The notes below the pieces were generated by a model, which saw nothing but the letters and a program-made list of their open reading frames with translations, was not told where the DNA came from and made no database searches. From NCBI RefSeq assembly GCF_902459465.1, contig NC_047082.1, positions 1,798,001 through 1,862,000 of the forward strand: a DNA stretch of 64,000 bases, written 5' to 3'. The first letter of the stretch is position 1. The number at the start of each line of letters is the position of its first letter. This DNA is from Asterias rubens (lineage: Eukaryota > Echinodermata > Asteroidea > Forcipulatida > Asteriidae). This document shows, piece after piece, positions 53,337 through 64,000 of this stretch. Position numbers and translations under genes: made by a program.

Positions 53337-56300
53337 CTCAGCTACAGTTGTGTGTTCATCAATAGAGACAAATATTTTATAGAGGAGTGTCTCAAAGTAA
53401 TCTCCTTGAAGACGGTTCATGACGAAGCCCTCCAGCGGAGGAACTATAGATGGAGAAAGATATTATCATTGGGCATAAATAAGTAAAGCTTGGATTGGGG
53501 ATGCATCAACAATCTTACACAATGAACATTTGAAGTTTGACACATTACAAAATTTCCTTTTGTTTAATCTGGTTGTGAAGCCGTGGACTCAGAAAGGCAG
53601 ACTTAATCACTTTACTAGCCAATAACCCCCATGGAGAGACAGACAAAAGAAGTTTCTGTTTCAAAAAGTGCTTTCCCTCTAAATCCAAATGGGAGAATCA
53701 GATATTGAATGACTTAATTCCAACTCTTTGCATTTAAAAGAAAAAACATTTGGCTGAAACTCACCAACTATACAATCGTCATCTTCTATTGGTACGTCCA
53801 TATAGATTAGTCCTTTTGTGTACAACTCTAAATAAACAAAAAACAAAGAATGTTAATATTTTGTAAACACATATAGCTCTTTAATCCATCACTCAGTGAC
53901 GCTCAAGGCACTTCAACATTCAGTATTTTCCTGCAAGGTACTGTGAAGCTACATTTGTTTAAGTACAAGACCAATTCCTTCACATACATGTAGCATCATG
54001 TAATGGTTGCCAAGGTGCTGTGGCGCAATACGCAGTCAATCAAACCAGGGACACCAGGACGAATCCCTTCTCTTTTCAATTTACGTGTATTACACAACAC
54101 ACAGGACCAACGGCTTTCGCCCCATATGAAGGACACAGCAATAATAGTTCAGTATCTTGGTTTAGGACTCAAAAGTCACAACCGGGACTAAATTCCACAC
54201 CCAGCTTTATCTTGGTATTATGTGCATACTAAAGTTTGACCTCAAATTGGGACCAATGTTGGTTCACTTTCAAATAGTTTTGTGCACACCTATGTTGCCA
54301 TTCATGACCTATGTAGTTGAATTGATCGACTAAATGCAAATGTTATAAGGAATAATAATACTGGAAACATCATTAAAATCTTTATTGTAATGTTAACTTA
54401 CTGTGTACAACGTAGTAGTCCAATGTTCCAGAAAGTTGAGGTCCAACATCTATTATTTTATCGATAGCATGTTTCTCTGTCACGGACACTGCCTTAAAAT
54501 GCAAACAAAAACACAGAAAAATCATCTTTGAGTTTGCTTTAGAATTGAAATTGAATCGTAGCGTGTCCGTCTTTAAGTAAAGCATTGCATTTCCCTTTTG
54601 CAACTGTAGAAACAATCCTACAGTAGAGATCCATTTTATCATATGAGTAATTTAATTTAGATTGGAACATTTCAGACCTGAGAAGATGCACTGCAATGTC
54701 ACCACAATCATCTGCCATTTTAGGTGTCAAATAACATGAAGTGCTCACAAGTAGCCTAAAATATGCAGTACACATTCATACAAAGGCCAATTATACCCTC
54801 ATAGCACAACCGATATTTTGGAGTAAGTTTCTATGACAGATCAGCCCTGGCCCAATTTCATAAATCTGTTAAGCAGAAAATATTGCTTCGCAAATTTCTT
54901 TGCAAAGCAAAAATTTAGTGGGGCACCAATTGAAACAACGTTAACTTTATGGAATTTTGACTGGTACTCAGTTTCTGAAAAGCAAGATTTCCTGCTTTCA
55001 GGCTTTATAAAATAGGACTCTGTATGCATAAAAACCACTTGAAACTCACGGAAGGGGCTTTAAAGACCAACAAGTAAACTAAAAGAGAAACTGCTAAGAA
55101 TACCTTGATGTCATCTTCAGTGATGTATCCAGCCTGAACTATCCACCAAGGCTCCAGGATAACAGCGTCAATTGGCTTGGCTGGCAAAAGATCTTTGATT
55201 GGTCGACGACGGAAGAATTTCTGTTACAAGGTAAACATGCAAAATTAATAGTTGACCCCATTTCTTTAAACTGTTGTTAAACCTTCAGGAAAGTTCATTC
55301 TCTGGCAACCTTCCACTCCCCTTTTTAACTATGCCATTTATTGTGTTCCCTTTTACTGTTGACTTTTTACACGGAACACTCTTTTTTAAAGAAAATTTTG
55401 CTACATGTAATCAAATCGATAGTACAATAAATTAATTTGTTACATTTTTAAAGTTTTGGTTTTAAAAGCACTTTGAGGCACTACATAGGGTACTTAAACA
55501 TTGAATCGGTTTCATTGTTAAAATCAACAACAGTACATAAAGATAAAGAGACCTTTTCCTAAAGAAATTTTTAATTTATATGGGAATTGGGAATATTTTG
55601 AAAGAATAGTAAGGCTAGGACCAGGAGTTCCAAGCCTAGAAGTGATATTTATTGTTGAATGTTGACATTGTTCTCAAACTGTCGCAGGCAATATCATCAA
55701 CATTCTCACAGACATATGAACTTTGTTTGCATTCAACTATTATGATATACTCTACTGTTCACATTCCATCTTCACAGACATAAGTGACGTATTGCCCTAT
55801 AAACAACATGCTAGACATGACAGGACAACCTCCATGGCATCTGGGGTAACATTGATCATTTACATGTTTAATTCCAAAAGGAAATGGGTTCTGGTTCTGT
55901 TAAATTCTGATGTTGTATTGAATGCTACAATCAAAATTTCACTAAAAAAATAATGAAATTTGAGTCCTAAAAACAAAACATAAAGATTGCGAATACTACA
56001 CAAACATGCTTTTACAAGTAGTTCAGTGTCTTACAATTGAAATCTGAGCCTAATCTAAAATCCAATAAAATTAGGTAAAATAACATCTTCACTACTTAAA
56101 GGTATGTACGATGCAGATGAAAAAATAAACTAACTTAAAGAAATTATCATCCAAAAACATAAACATATTGCAAACAAACTTGACCCTTATCTTAATGAAG
56201 CCATCTTTGTCAAGTACCCTGTATACTCTACACAGTAACACTGATATCTGTCATTTTATGAAAAGGTATCAGACTGTTTTCAAACCTCTGCTCTGGCTCT

Positions 56301-59300
56301 GGGCTATTGTTGATGTCGAGGCACCGTGCAAAAATGTACACTCGTCCGAAATTGATGACAGAGCCCAAGTCAGAGCTGGTACCCAAGCCAATGTTTGGTT
56401 AGAGAGGCCCTTAGGTTGGTTTCAAACCATATACCCCTTGAGGCTTTTTACATAGGCTCTGTCCGCTTTTGTTTCTGTACCATGATGAAACCGCTGACAG
56501 AGCCGTGATGCTGGCCTTCAAGCTATGGTTTTGAAAGTACCTGAAACCACCTTGGCCCGTTTTCATAAAGCTATTAAGCAGAAAATCCTGCTTGACAAAT
56601 TCTTTGTAAGCAAACATTTAGTCGGCACCAGCCACAACAATGCAAACTTAGTGTATTTTGGATTCTGCTAAGCAATACTATTTTTGTGCTTTGATACAGG
56701 CTGTTTTTAATTGGGCCCTGGATGGTAAACAAGATGGCTTCATATATGATAAAGGCCAATGCACTATCTGCATTCACAGCATGCTACGACACAGGAAAGC
56801 AGCTTAGACTTACATTAAAGCTTCCACTTCGACTTAAAGAAGGCTGAAAAGCAGCATTAAGTAAAATCAGCAGTTTATGTACAGAGAATGAAATCATCCA
56901 GCAATAGTACCAAAAGAACCATTTTAATGACAAGTGGCTTGCAAAGACCTTTACGATTACATGCTTTAGGCTTGCTAGCAGCACAGAAAGATAAAGTTTT
57001 CAAAGTGCAATAAGACAGAAGTTGAGACAGATCTTGAGAAAGCAAAAGTGAAAACTGTGCAGAAACCTTTAAAGTATTCTATAAAAAAAATACCAACAAT
57101 GGGTAGATTTACAGAATAATGTTTCCCAATACTAATGAAGACCAAATGTTGTAGAGCGAACATAATGTACAAAGTGTATGTTTAACCAGAAATCTCAACT
57201 CCAACTGAGCCAAAAAGGGAAAGTGAGTTGATAATGACCATCATTAAAGGCGTGCAAGCAATAGTTGACTTGTAATATGCTGGTCTTGCATACAAAATTA
57301 GTTTTGTGTACAATTGCTAACATTTTGAAAACTTGAATTATGACCAACTTGTATACTATTTAATGAATTCTGCTTCTCGGTAGAGTACTCTAAAATGTTT
57401 GATATATTATTAACAAGCCTTTTAAGCTTTTTGAATGGTGTTTTCTTAAAATTTTAAAACCCAACCTTGTAGTGCTGTGCCAGCATATGACCATAAACAA
57501 TGGTATGTGTACACCTAGGCAAGATGGACCCTACCCCAGATTGGCTTACATTGGTCGTACAATGTATGTTGTGCAAATATTTGAGCCCAGGGAAAGTGTT
57601 GGAGGTCTCAGTCTCGATTACAGACTGTAAGATCTTGGCCTCGGTCTCAGACTTTGGGGTCTTGACTCCAACACTTCCCTGGGACCCTTAAGGATGCATG
57701 TTCCCCCTTCTCTTTTCATTATAGAGCAATGTACTAGGAAATATGCATTCAACTTCTGGATTCATTAACAAATAAATGTTGTTTACCTTGGAAGACCTGC
57801 ACTGGTTCATAATATCAATGTACTGGTTTCGTCCAATACCCAGGAGCCTTAGACCTGTAAACAAACAGAAAGAACATCAACCAGAATGCCGCTGTGGAAA
57901 CTTGGGTGTGATCCCTCGATACACAGCAGTCACATGGTACCGTGTATTGCTTCTGACTGGCACCCCTGAACAAACATATTGACAAAATAGGGAGACCACC
58001 AACCTTGGTAGAGGACCGACACCTTAATCCGTAGGTCGTTGGTTCAAATCCTGCTCTAGTCAAGTTTCCTTTGTTCAACCCAAAATAAATATTTGCTGCA
58101 TACATGTAAGTAGCTCTAAGTTTAAAGAATTTGAGGCATTGCATGGTGAGGTATCAATGTATATTTGGTTTGCGATAACACCATGTGTGTATCTACTTGC
58201 CAGGTAGAGTTTGTTCTTAGAGAACTGTCTTGCTTTATTATACTGCCGCGGAGTAGATAATCGGAGGTTCGGGAGACTTCTCAGTTCTGAAAAGAACTGT
58301 CCTGCTTTTTAACTATTACCAGGGTGGATGGTATAGAAAATAGACTGGACTACTACTTTAGCTTATAGGATTGTAACTAACTGTACTGCCGCGGAGTCAG
58401 TTCTGGCTCTAAGTTATTGGCCACAGACACTTAATATTTCAGTATGAACAAGACTTGCACAATGTATAGGTTAGCTTACAATCAGCAGCTGTGAAGTTTG
58501 GCAGTGAATCATAACTCTTCTCTCCCAACATGATTCCATGCATCATCCTCATGTAGTACGAGAAGGGAGTATTCCGTAGCCCCTTCACCATGATATCAGA
58601 CAGATGATAGGGATACAGGATCAGATGGTCTGCGCTGTACTTCAGCAATTCCTCGTAGTATTTTTTCTCATCTCGTCGCACGTTGCGTACTGATAAGGAC
58701 ATACAAATTCAAAAGTCGTTATTGAAAAGAATCTACCTGATGATCAGTAAAGCCCAGTTTAAACTTCACACAAAAAGCAAAATGTGAAGTGAATTATGTG
58801 ATGCAAACATAGCAACTGTTTCCCAAGAGGCAGAGGGGAACTCCCTTCGCCTGTTGCAATTCACTGAAGTATGTACCGAGCTTAAAAGTTATTTTGAATT
58901 TGTCTGGCTAGCTACAAGTGGCAAACTTGTAGGAAATAGGAAACTGTTATATCATGCCGTATTTACTGTGTAAAAGAAAACAGACTCGTGAACCAAAATA
59001 CTTAAAAGCGTAAGAGCAAACCCTGGTAAGAACAGAATTAATTGTCACTTTCTAGCAAAATTCTAGTTTTAGGTTTATGCTGGTTCTTTATTAATTAAAC
59101 CTACCAAGATTTCCTTTGTATCGCAACTGGTTCTTGACACTGAAGTTGACGACAAGTTTCTCATACTCTTTCTGTGATTGTCCAAGGACCTGTCAAAGAT
59201 GAATAAAGATAAAAAACAATAATTAAAACTCGCTAACCATCAAATCATTCAGACGTAAGAGGCTATTGGTGTTGACTGGCCTAGTAGTAGACTGACTTAT

Positions 59301-61357
59301 TGCAACCATAATCTATAATATAAAAAAACATTATCTGTCCAAGGAAACATATCATAAATGATCAAAGGAATTAAAAACATTTGTTTTAGAAAAATGCAAC
59401 AGATTCTCGAAATTCACAAAGTATACCATCGCAAATCATCAGAATCAGTCAGATTAAGTGTTTTTGTGGGCATATATAAAACAGATGTCAAGTGATCTTC
59501 ACCTATTCTCACCCTCCCGCTGGCCGCCCGCATCTCCGAACTGTCTTTAATTACTTAAAAAATGATTACAATACACAATATACGTTTACGTTTACGTTGA
59601 TACTCGGCAGAATCCTTTAGTGAGGACGTAAGGCCAAGGGTGCTTGATTGTTGATGCAGTGCAGATCGGACACAAAAGTGCTAACAGATAAACAAAACTG
59701 AAGAAACTGAAGGTGATGAAGACAAGACAACTGGGAGTGGAACTCAACTGGTGCTAGACAAAGTGCCAGTAAAAACTGGGCTGCTGCTTATAGGCTCGTT
59801 GCAACTCCTCCCCTGAAGGACTCTAAGGTTGGGGCGGCCAACACCACAACTGGGAGCGAGTTCCAGAGTTTGACTGTTCTTGGAAAGTAGGAACTACCAC
59901 ATAGCTGAGTGCGGCTAGTGATGGTCAGGAGTTTGCAAGGGTGGTAGGATCTGTTGTTGGAAGGAATCATTGGAGACAGGTAATGGGAGGCATTGATGGC
60001 GACGATGTTGTGCTGTATCTTGTAGAGCAATGACAGACTGGCGGCCTGTCTTCTCCATTCAAGTGAATTCCACTCAAGCTGTTGTAGCATGGAGGAAACA
60101 CTGTCTCTACGTTGGTACCTCTGGAGGACAAATCTGGCAGCACGTCTTTGAACACTCTCCACTCTGGTGATGTCTTTTTTGCTGTGGGGGTCCCAAACTG
60201 TGCTGCAGTATTCTAGGTGTGATCTGACGAGGCCTATGTATGCTTTCTCACGGATTTTTCTTGAACAGCATCTTAGGTTGCGGCGTAGGAGGCCCAGCAT
60301 TCTGTTTGCTTTGTTGGAAACTTTTTCTATGTGGTTCTGCCTAGGTAGGGATACTCCTCAACAGAAGTGAGTTGGTCACCTCCCAGATGGTATTGGGTGC
60401 TAGTTATTTTGCAGCGGCGGGTAAGCCTCATCAGATGGCACTTATCGGTGTTAAATTTCATCTGCCAGTCCAGTGGAGGCGGTCAATGTCGTGCTGTAGG
60501 TTGACGCTGTCTTGGGGGGAAGAGATTGACCGATACATGAGGCAATCGTCAGCAAACAGGCGCAGCTTGGAGGTGATGCCAGTTGGGATGTCGTTAATGA
60601 ATGTAAGGAAGAGAAGGGGGCCAAGCACAGTTCCTTGAGGCACTCCAGATGTTACTGGAACCCAGTCAGAGGCTTTGCCCTCGATGACCACTTGTTGGTT
60701 GCGTTGAGTCAGGAAGTGAGATGTCCACTGTAGGAGACGCTGATGGGGAACGCGATCGAAGGCTTTTGAGAAGTCCAGCATTATTGCATCTACCTATATC
60801 TATAGCTATATAGGAATCCTGCATCCATGCTCCCACCAATCCCCTACCACCACACCCATTCATAAAACTTCAGAGCCCCTCACATGCCCCTCCCCCTATG
60901 CCGATAGTGATGCTCAGCCAGTGCTGGTGGAAATGTAATTTTTGGCTTTCACCAATTTTTAAAAATTCAAATCAAAGGTTGTTCAACTTCAACTTGTGTC
61001 TAGTTTATGAAGGCTTCATATAGGTGAGTTTGATGATGTCTCTCCTTTTCAAAGAATCGGGTGAGGATAGTTGCGATAATCGTAACCCTCCATCCTCCCG
61101 ACCATCGGGAGGATGGAGGGTTACGATAATCGCAACTAGGGTGAGGAGGGAAACATAATTAAATCACAGGCGACATGCAAAAGCTAGAAACTTTTTATAA
61201 AACTAGTTAGGCATAGCAAGTCATCATGCAAGTGACGAAGTCACAATCACAGTTTTCACAAGAATCAAAATATGTTAGGGCCTACCTGTTTGATATTTGC
61301 TGGCAATTTCGCCCACGGATAATTGTTTCTGATATGAAATTCTACCTCCGCGTTCAT
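53337..61357 (-). CDS. FAM91A1: FAM91A1, 5' third (8 exons), 3' part lost in gap
   Basis: FAM91A1 is a cytosolic trans-Golgi trafficking factor known to associate with TBC1D23 and the WDR11 complex. Exons are 61286-61357, 59105-59189, 58480-58689, 57787-57854, 55104-55220, 54402-54492, 53765-53827 and 53337-53443, all GT/AG. They give 271 codons in one frame from an ATG at 61357. The protein begins '[20 protein letters not shown]' and continues through '[20 protein letters not shown]', '[20 protein letters not shown]', '[18 protein letters not shown]', '[17 protein letters not shown]', '[19 protein letters not shown]' and '[15 protein letters not shown]'. These are near-identical to the vertebrate protein as I know it. 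The exon 6 acceptor must be TTTAAG|GCA, because the alternative CAG two codons on gives a stop. About two thirds of the protein (838 aa in human) is missing. It is transcribed divergently from the NagA-like gene. Confidence 0.96.
54060..54190 (+). repeat. SINE-like dispersed repeat in FAM91A1 intron
   Basis: GTATTACACAACACACAGGA, then GGCTTTCGCCCCATATGAAG and GTCACAACCGGGACTAAATT, match the family at 34321-34545. Confidence 0.55.
54848..55022. mobile_element. AATTTCATAAA MITE in FAM91A1 intron
   Basis: It begins GGCCCAATTTCATAAATCTG and ends TTCAGGCTTTATAAAATAGG, with complementary ends. The interior has ATTGCTTCGCAAATTTCTTT and TGACTGGTACTCAGTTTCTG. Family as at 21803. Confidence 0.65.
56553..56720. 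mobile_element. AATTTCATAAA MITE in FAM91A1 intron, second copy
   Basis: It begins GGCCCGTTTTCATAAAGCTA and ends ATACAGGCTGTTTTTAATTG. It is more diverged than the copy at 54848. Confidence 0.6.
57995..58063 (+). mobile_element. tRNA-derived SINE, partial
   Basis: ACCTTGGTAGAGGACC (A-box remnant), CCTTAATCCGTAGGTCG and the B box GGTTCAAATCC, ending GCTCTAGTC. Same family as 15788-15862. Confidence 0.65.
58164..58425 (+). mobile_element. Dispersed element with GGTAACACCATGTG-type end
   Basis: It begins TGGTTTGCGATAACACCATG, aligned with the 13079-13210 copy read in reverse. Two ACTGCCGCGGAGT strings (near 58243 and 58384) lie within it. It ends about 55 bp before FAM91A1 exon 3. Confidence 0.55.
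59581..60785 (-). mobile_element. 5'-truncated non-LTR retrotransposon (LINE) fragment
   Basis: Minus-strand reading gives the C-terminal half of a reverse transcriptase. 60458-60781 has '[16 protein letters not shown]', '[14 protein letters not shown]' and the catalytic 'FADDC'. 59788-60300 has the typical post-RT region ('[16 protein letters not shown]', '[12 protein letters not shown]'). A frameshift near 60460 and a stop near 60350 separate the two, so it is dead. It ends at 59581-59600 in an AACGTAAACGTAA-type tail, and its 5' end is cut at about 60785. The motif order suggests the CR1/L2/Jockey group. It sits in FAM91A1 intron 1 in the gene's orientation. Confidence 0.88.
61059..61147. 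repeat. Perfect 34-bp-arm palindrome between 9-bp direct repeats
   Basis: 61068-61101 is the exact reverse complement of 61105-61138, with a 3-nt loop (CCA). GGGTGAGGA occurs directly on each side (61059-61067 and 61139-61147), which looks like a target-site duplication. It lies in FAM91A1 intron 1, about 140 bp from exon 1. Confidence 0.95.
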
Positions 61358-61657
61358 CTTTAGGGAGATAAACAGACCCCCAATCTGCAGAATTATCGAT
61401 GAAAATTAAACCTTTCGCAGGTCACACGACGTTTTCCATTCCAAGTAATCTACTTAGTACTGATCGGATAGGAATTAATGTGAGATGAGTAGGATAGGGA
61501 TGCGCGTGATAGGGATGGTGACATTCAACAGTAATACGCATCCGAAAACTGAAGGTCAAAGGTTATATTTGGTGACTGCTCGACTCTATTCTTGTTTTAC
61601 TTTTGTGTGTGACTGTTACGTGTTACGAATCGAAAACTAGTTGTTTTTTGAGACAAA
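61358..61657. promoter_or_regulatory. Probable bidirectional promoter, FAM91A1 and NagA-like gene
   Basis: Only 300 bp separate the divergent start codons. Both 5' UTRs and both promoters must lie here unless there are upstream non-coding exons. I see no convincing TATA box. The strand-specific start sites cannot be placed from sequence. Confidence 0.55.
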
Positions 61658-63768
61658 ATGGACGATGATTTTATTTGTATCACTTGTAAGCAGCTAGCTC
61701 TTCCTGGTGGGGAAACCCGAGAGGGAAAACTGCATTTAATCATTGAAGATGGAGTGATTTCAGGTGGGATTTTCTAACTTCAGATAGTCACGGAAGTAGG
61801 ACGCCCTCGTTTGCTGAGGAAGGCGTGTTTTATGTTTCATTAGGGGATTTTAATAATTAGCATACAATTCAAAACAAAAACACTTCATCGTGTGTTTCCT
61901 TTGTTTTTGTAGCGAAACTGAAGTCCACTTTTGATTTTATTCCACAAAGATCTTTATTTATAATGTATTAATTAACATTAGACAGAATTATTAATAATAT
62001 TTTTAGAGTGGTTTTTTTTTTAAGAATTAAATAATTCATTTTTTTTAAATCAATATGTTTGTCATGGGTTCACAATTTTTACATGCATGAACAACTTCAC
62101 TTGTTGAATTGATATCCAATTGATACAACATCGATATGACCAGCAGCACTAAAACTGATAACATTAAAACTTAATTACCTTCCAAGTTCCACTGATCATC
62201 TCAACATTTTAACATTAACAATTTGTAAACTTTTTTTATATAAAATCACATTAAGGTATTGCGTCCAATCGACTGACAGGAAGATGGAAAGTTATGATTA
62301 TAAGTTAATAAAAAATAATATCTTCCTGTCATTCGATTGGGTTATGAATGAATAGGATTACGTATTGACATACTCCTGGTTCATACTGCCACAGAGAATG
62401 TTTTCCTCCATGGCATGGTCCTACCTCAGCACTACGGTCAGCTACAAACAAACCACATATCACATTACCCCCCAAATTCAACAAAATATTCTGTAATGAA
62501 CATTATGTGTTTCCATCCATTCAACAGCAATTCTTGATCAAGAAGCAGATTTAGTGAAAAGTGCTCGGACGCATTACTATGCAGACATTGTCACACCAGG
62601 CTTTGTGGATATACACCATCATGGACTTAGTAAGTCATTAATATTTTGAGCTAGAGTAAACATAGATGCCATGCTCAGAGTTCTTCTCTAAATTCTCCTA
62701 TTCTCCTCGAACTGAGGGTTCTGAGTAATATAAGGTATTGAAAGTCTTTTTTGAGGATGGTTATGTCAGTCATAACTAGTAGTGTTGATCAGATGTTGTA
62801 TAGAAGATGGTTGTTAAAGTGGTTTTCATGCAGTATACATTTCAGAGGGTTCTGCTGGTCTTTTAAAATCGAGACAAGGTAAAGAAGTAAGAAATAAGAA
62901 ATTTAAACCAAATTGTAAATAAGAAATTTGTCGAGTTGGCGAAAGAAAATCGCTCATCATCCAAAATCCAATATCCAAATCCAAAATAAAATGTGATTCT
63001 TTTGTGAGGGCATCCATGTTGATGGGGCTCTAATGAATTGTTGGGTAAAGTTGGCTTATCTTCAAATGTTCTTTCTTATTTTGCCTCTTCCCATTTTCCC
63101 AGGTGGAGCAGATGACTTGGTCCAATTTTGGAGCAATCCAGGTACTAAACAAAAATATATACTTTATTCTATCAATGTTAGTTAACAGTTTCTTCAGACC
63201 CGATCCATTCAAATTTGTTTTATAATTTTAATCCGACTTATGTCTTGGGTTTTTTAGAAGAATTTTATTAGAACTTTTTTTTTCCCCCTAAAAACAGTTA
63301 CTGTTTTTTGAAGGTGATTACCCTTGAGACCAGGGCCTAATTTCATAAAACCTGTAAGCACAAAAACGTGCTAAGCACAGAATAGTACAGAACAGATTAC
63401 CAGCCCAAATTACATTAAGTTTGCATTGTTGTTGCTGGTGCTCCACTCATATGCTTAGTAAATCAATTTGTCAAGCAGTTTTCTGTTCAACAGCTTAACT
63501 ATAGATCTTTCACATGAATTGCAATTTTATGAACAATTCAAAAACTTTTTGTCTTTCAGCTAGACATAATTTATTGGAGATTTTGTTTATTTCATCCACA
63601 GCTTACACCCAGCAGCGTCTGCCAAAGTATGGAGTGACATCATTTCTAGCATCCATGGTATTCCCTAAAGATCTGCAATTACATACAGTATTCAATACAC
63701 TCAAAATACTTGAAGGAGTTGTTGGAAAGACAGGTCAGGGGTCAACATGTGAGGGCATCCATGCTGAG
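61658..63768 (+). CDS. NagA-type amidohydrolase (N-acetylglucosamine-6-phosphate deacetylase-like), N-terminal part
   Basis: Exons are 61658-61763, 62528-62629, 63103-63141 and 63602-63768 (GT/AG, continuous frame, 138 codons). The gene continues past the window. The order of motifs fits the NagA group of amidohydrolases, which deacetylate GlcNAc-6-phosphate. An N-terminal beta-strand region with 'HLIIEDGVIS' is followed by 'VTPGFVDIHHHGLSG' (metal-binding HxH strand), 'LPKYGVTSFLASMV' and, at the last exon end, 'GIHAE', which should continue as the conserved Glu-Gly-Pro. The HHHG form is unlike the 'DVQINGG' of human AMDHD2 as I recall it, so this may be a divergent paralogue rather than the AMDHD2 orthologue. 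The substrate is inferred from family only. Introns are phase 1, 1, 1; the last exon ends in phase 0. Confidence 0.78.
62265..62340. repeat. Hairpin with 21-bp arms in NagA-like intron 1
   Basis: CCAATCGACTGACAGGAAGA(T) at 62265-62285 pairs with 62320-62340 with one mismatch, across a 34-nt AT-rich loop. It could be a tiny inverted-repeat element or a small-RNA hairpin; nothing else distinguishes the two. Confidence 0.7.
63330..63500. mobile_element. AATTTCATAAA MITE in NagA-like intron 3
   Basis: It begins GGCCTAATTTCATAAAACCTG, has ACGTGCTAAGCACAGAATAG and ATTACCAGCCC inside, and ends GTCAAGCAGTTTTCTGTTCAAC. Family as at 21803. Confidence 0.6.
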
Positions 63769-63869
63769 GTAAGTCTTGTTGAAAAGTTTTGTTTTTTGTT
63801 ATATGTTGTCAAATGGAATAGCTTGAAACGTATACTTGTACAGGCCTGATACTACACGGAGTCAACAAA

Positions 63870-64000
63870 GGTGATTGCCTTCATGCCCCCATTGCCTTGG
63901 TGCCCGTGAAATGCTCCAGTGGAAATTTACAATTTCCTCATTTGGTGCCCTTTACCAAGGAGAAGATGCCTTGGTGCCCTTGCCCTTTCAAAAACTAGGC
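63870..64000 (-). repeat. Dispersed ~150-bp repeat, copy D
   Basis: TTGCCTTGGTGCCCGTGAAA, then GGTGCCCTTTACCAAGGAGA and CCTTGGTGCCCTTGCCCTTT, belong to the family of 13633 and 19418. It is cut by the window end. Confidence 0.5.

Noticed and set aside
60372..60638. Plus-strand frame at the LINE
   Set aside because: It is antisense to the reverse transcriptase motifs.

Overview
This is a piece of an animal nuclear genome: intron-rich genes with GT-AG junctions, AT-rich introns, tRNA-derived SINEs, many short inverted-repeat elements, a non-LTR retrotransposon fragment and long simple repeats. The mix of genes and dispersed repeats suggests a marine invertebrate deuterostome, most likely an echinoderm. 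That placement is inference from the look of the repeats and was not checked against any database. An exactly 500-base run of N (52436-52935) marks a scaffold join.

Layout. 1-2836 is non-coding, with small palindromic and dispersed repeats. 2837-4186 (-) is a single-exon GT10 alpha-1,3-fucosyltransferase. 4187-10440 is intergenic, with short inverted-repeat transposons and a small satellite. From 10441 to the gap the + strand carries one very large gene, the orthologue of CSPP1 (centrosome and spindle pole associated protein 1). I could thread 48 coding exons plus a partial 49th in one continuous frame (about 1581 codons before the gap, already longer than human CSPP1 as I recall it). Its introns hold a 97-bp minisatellite of about 20 copies, a 0.7-kb AAT array, several repeat families and, on the opposite strand (36222-37526), a complete two-exon secreted C-type lectin gene. 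53337-61357 (-) is the 5' third of FAM91A1 (8 exons, 271 codons), with a LINE fragment in its first intron. A 300-bp intergenic segment separates it from a divergent + strand gene (61658 to beyond 63768) encoding the N-terminal part of a NagA-type amidohydrolase.

The genes are not an operon and mostly have unrelated jobs: cilium/centrosome microtubules (CSPP1), golgin and WDR11-complex vesicle tethering (FAM91A1), Golgi fucosylation (FUT), amino-sugar metabolism (NagA-like) and secreted recognition (lectin). CSPP1 and FAM91A1 converge on the gap, and both lose their 3' ends there, so the 500 Ns must stand for much more sequence or a mis-join.

The most unusual content is in CSPP1. It has eleven consecutive phase-1/phase-1 exons and sixteen consecutive phase-0/phase-0 exons, each a multiple of three, placed where I recall vertebrate CSPP1 being much shorter. 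One of these symmetric exons encodes what looks like a whole SAM domain. Other notable items are the nested lectin gene, a perfect 34-bp-arm palindrome flanked by 9-bp direct repeats, and two families of TTAA-flanked MITEs.
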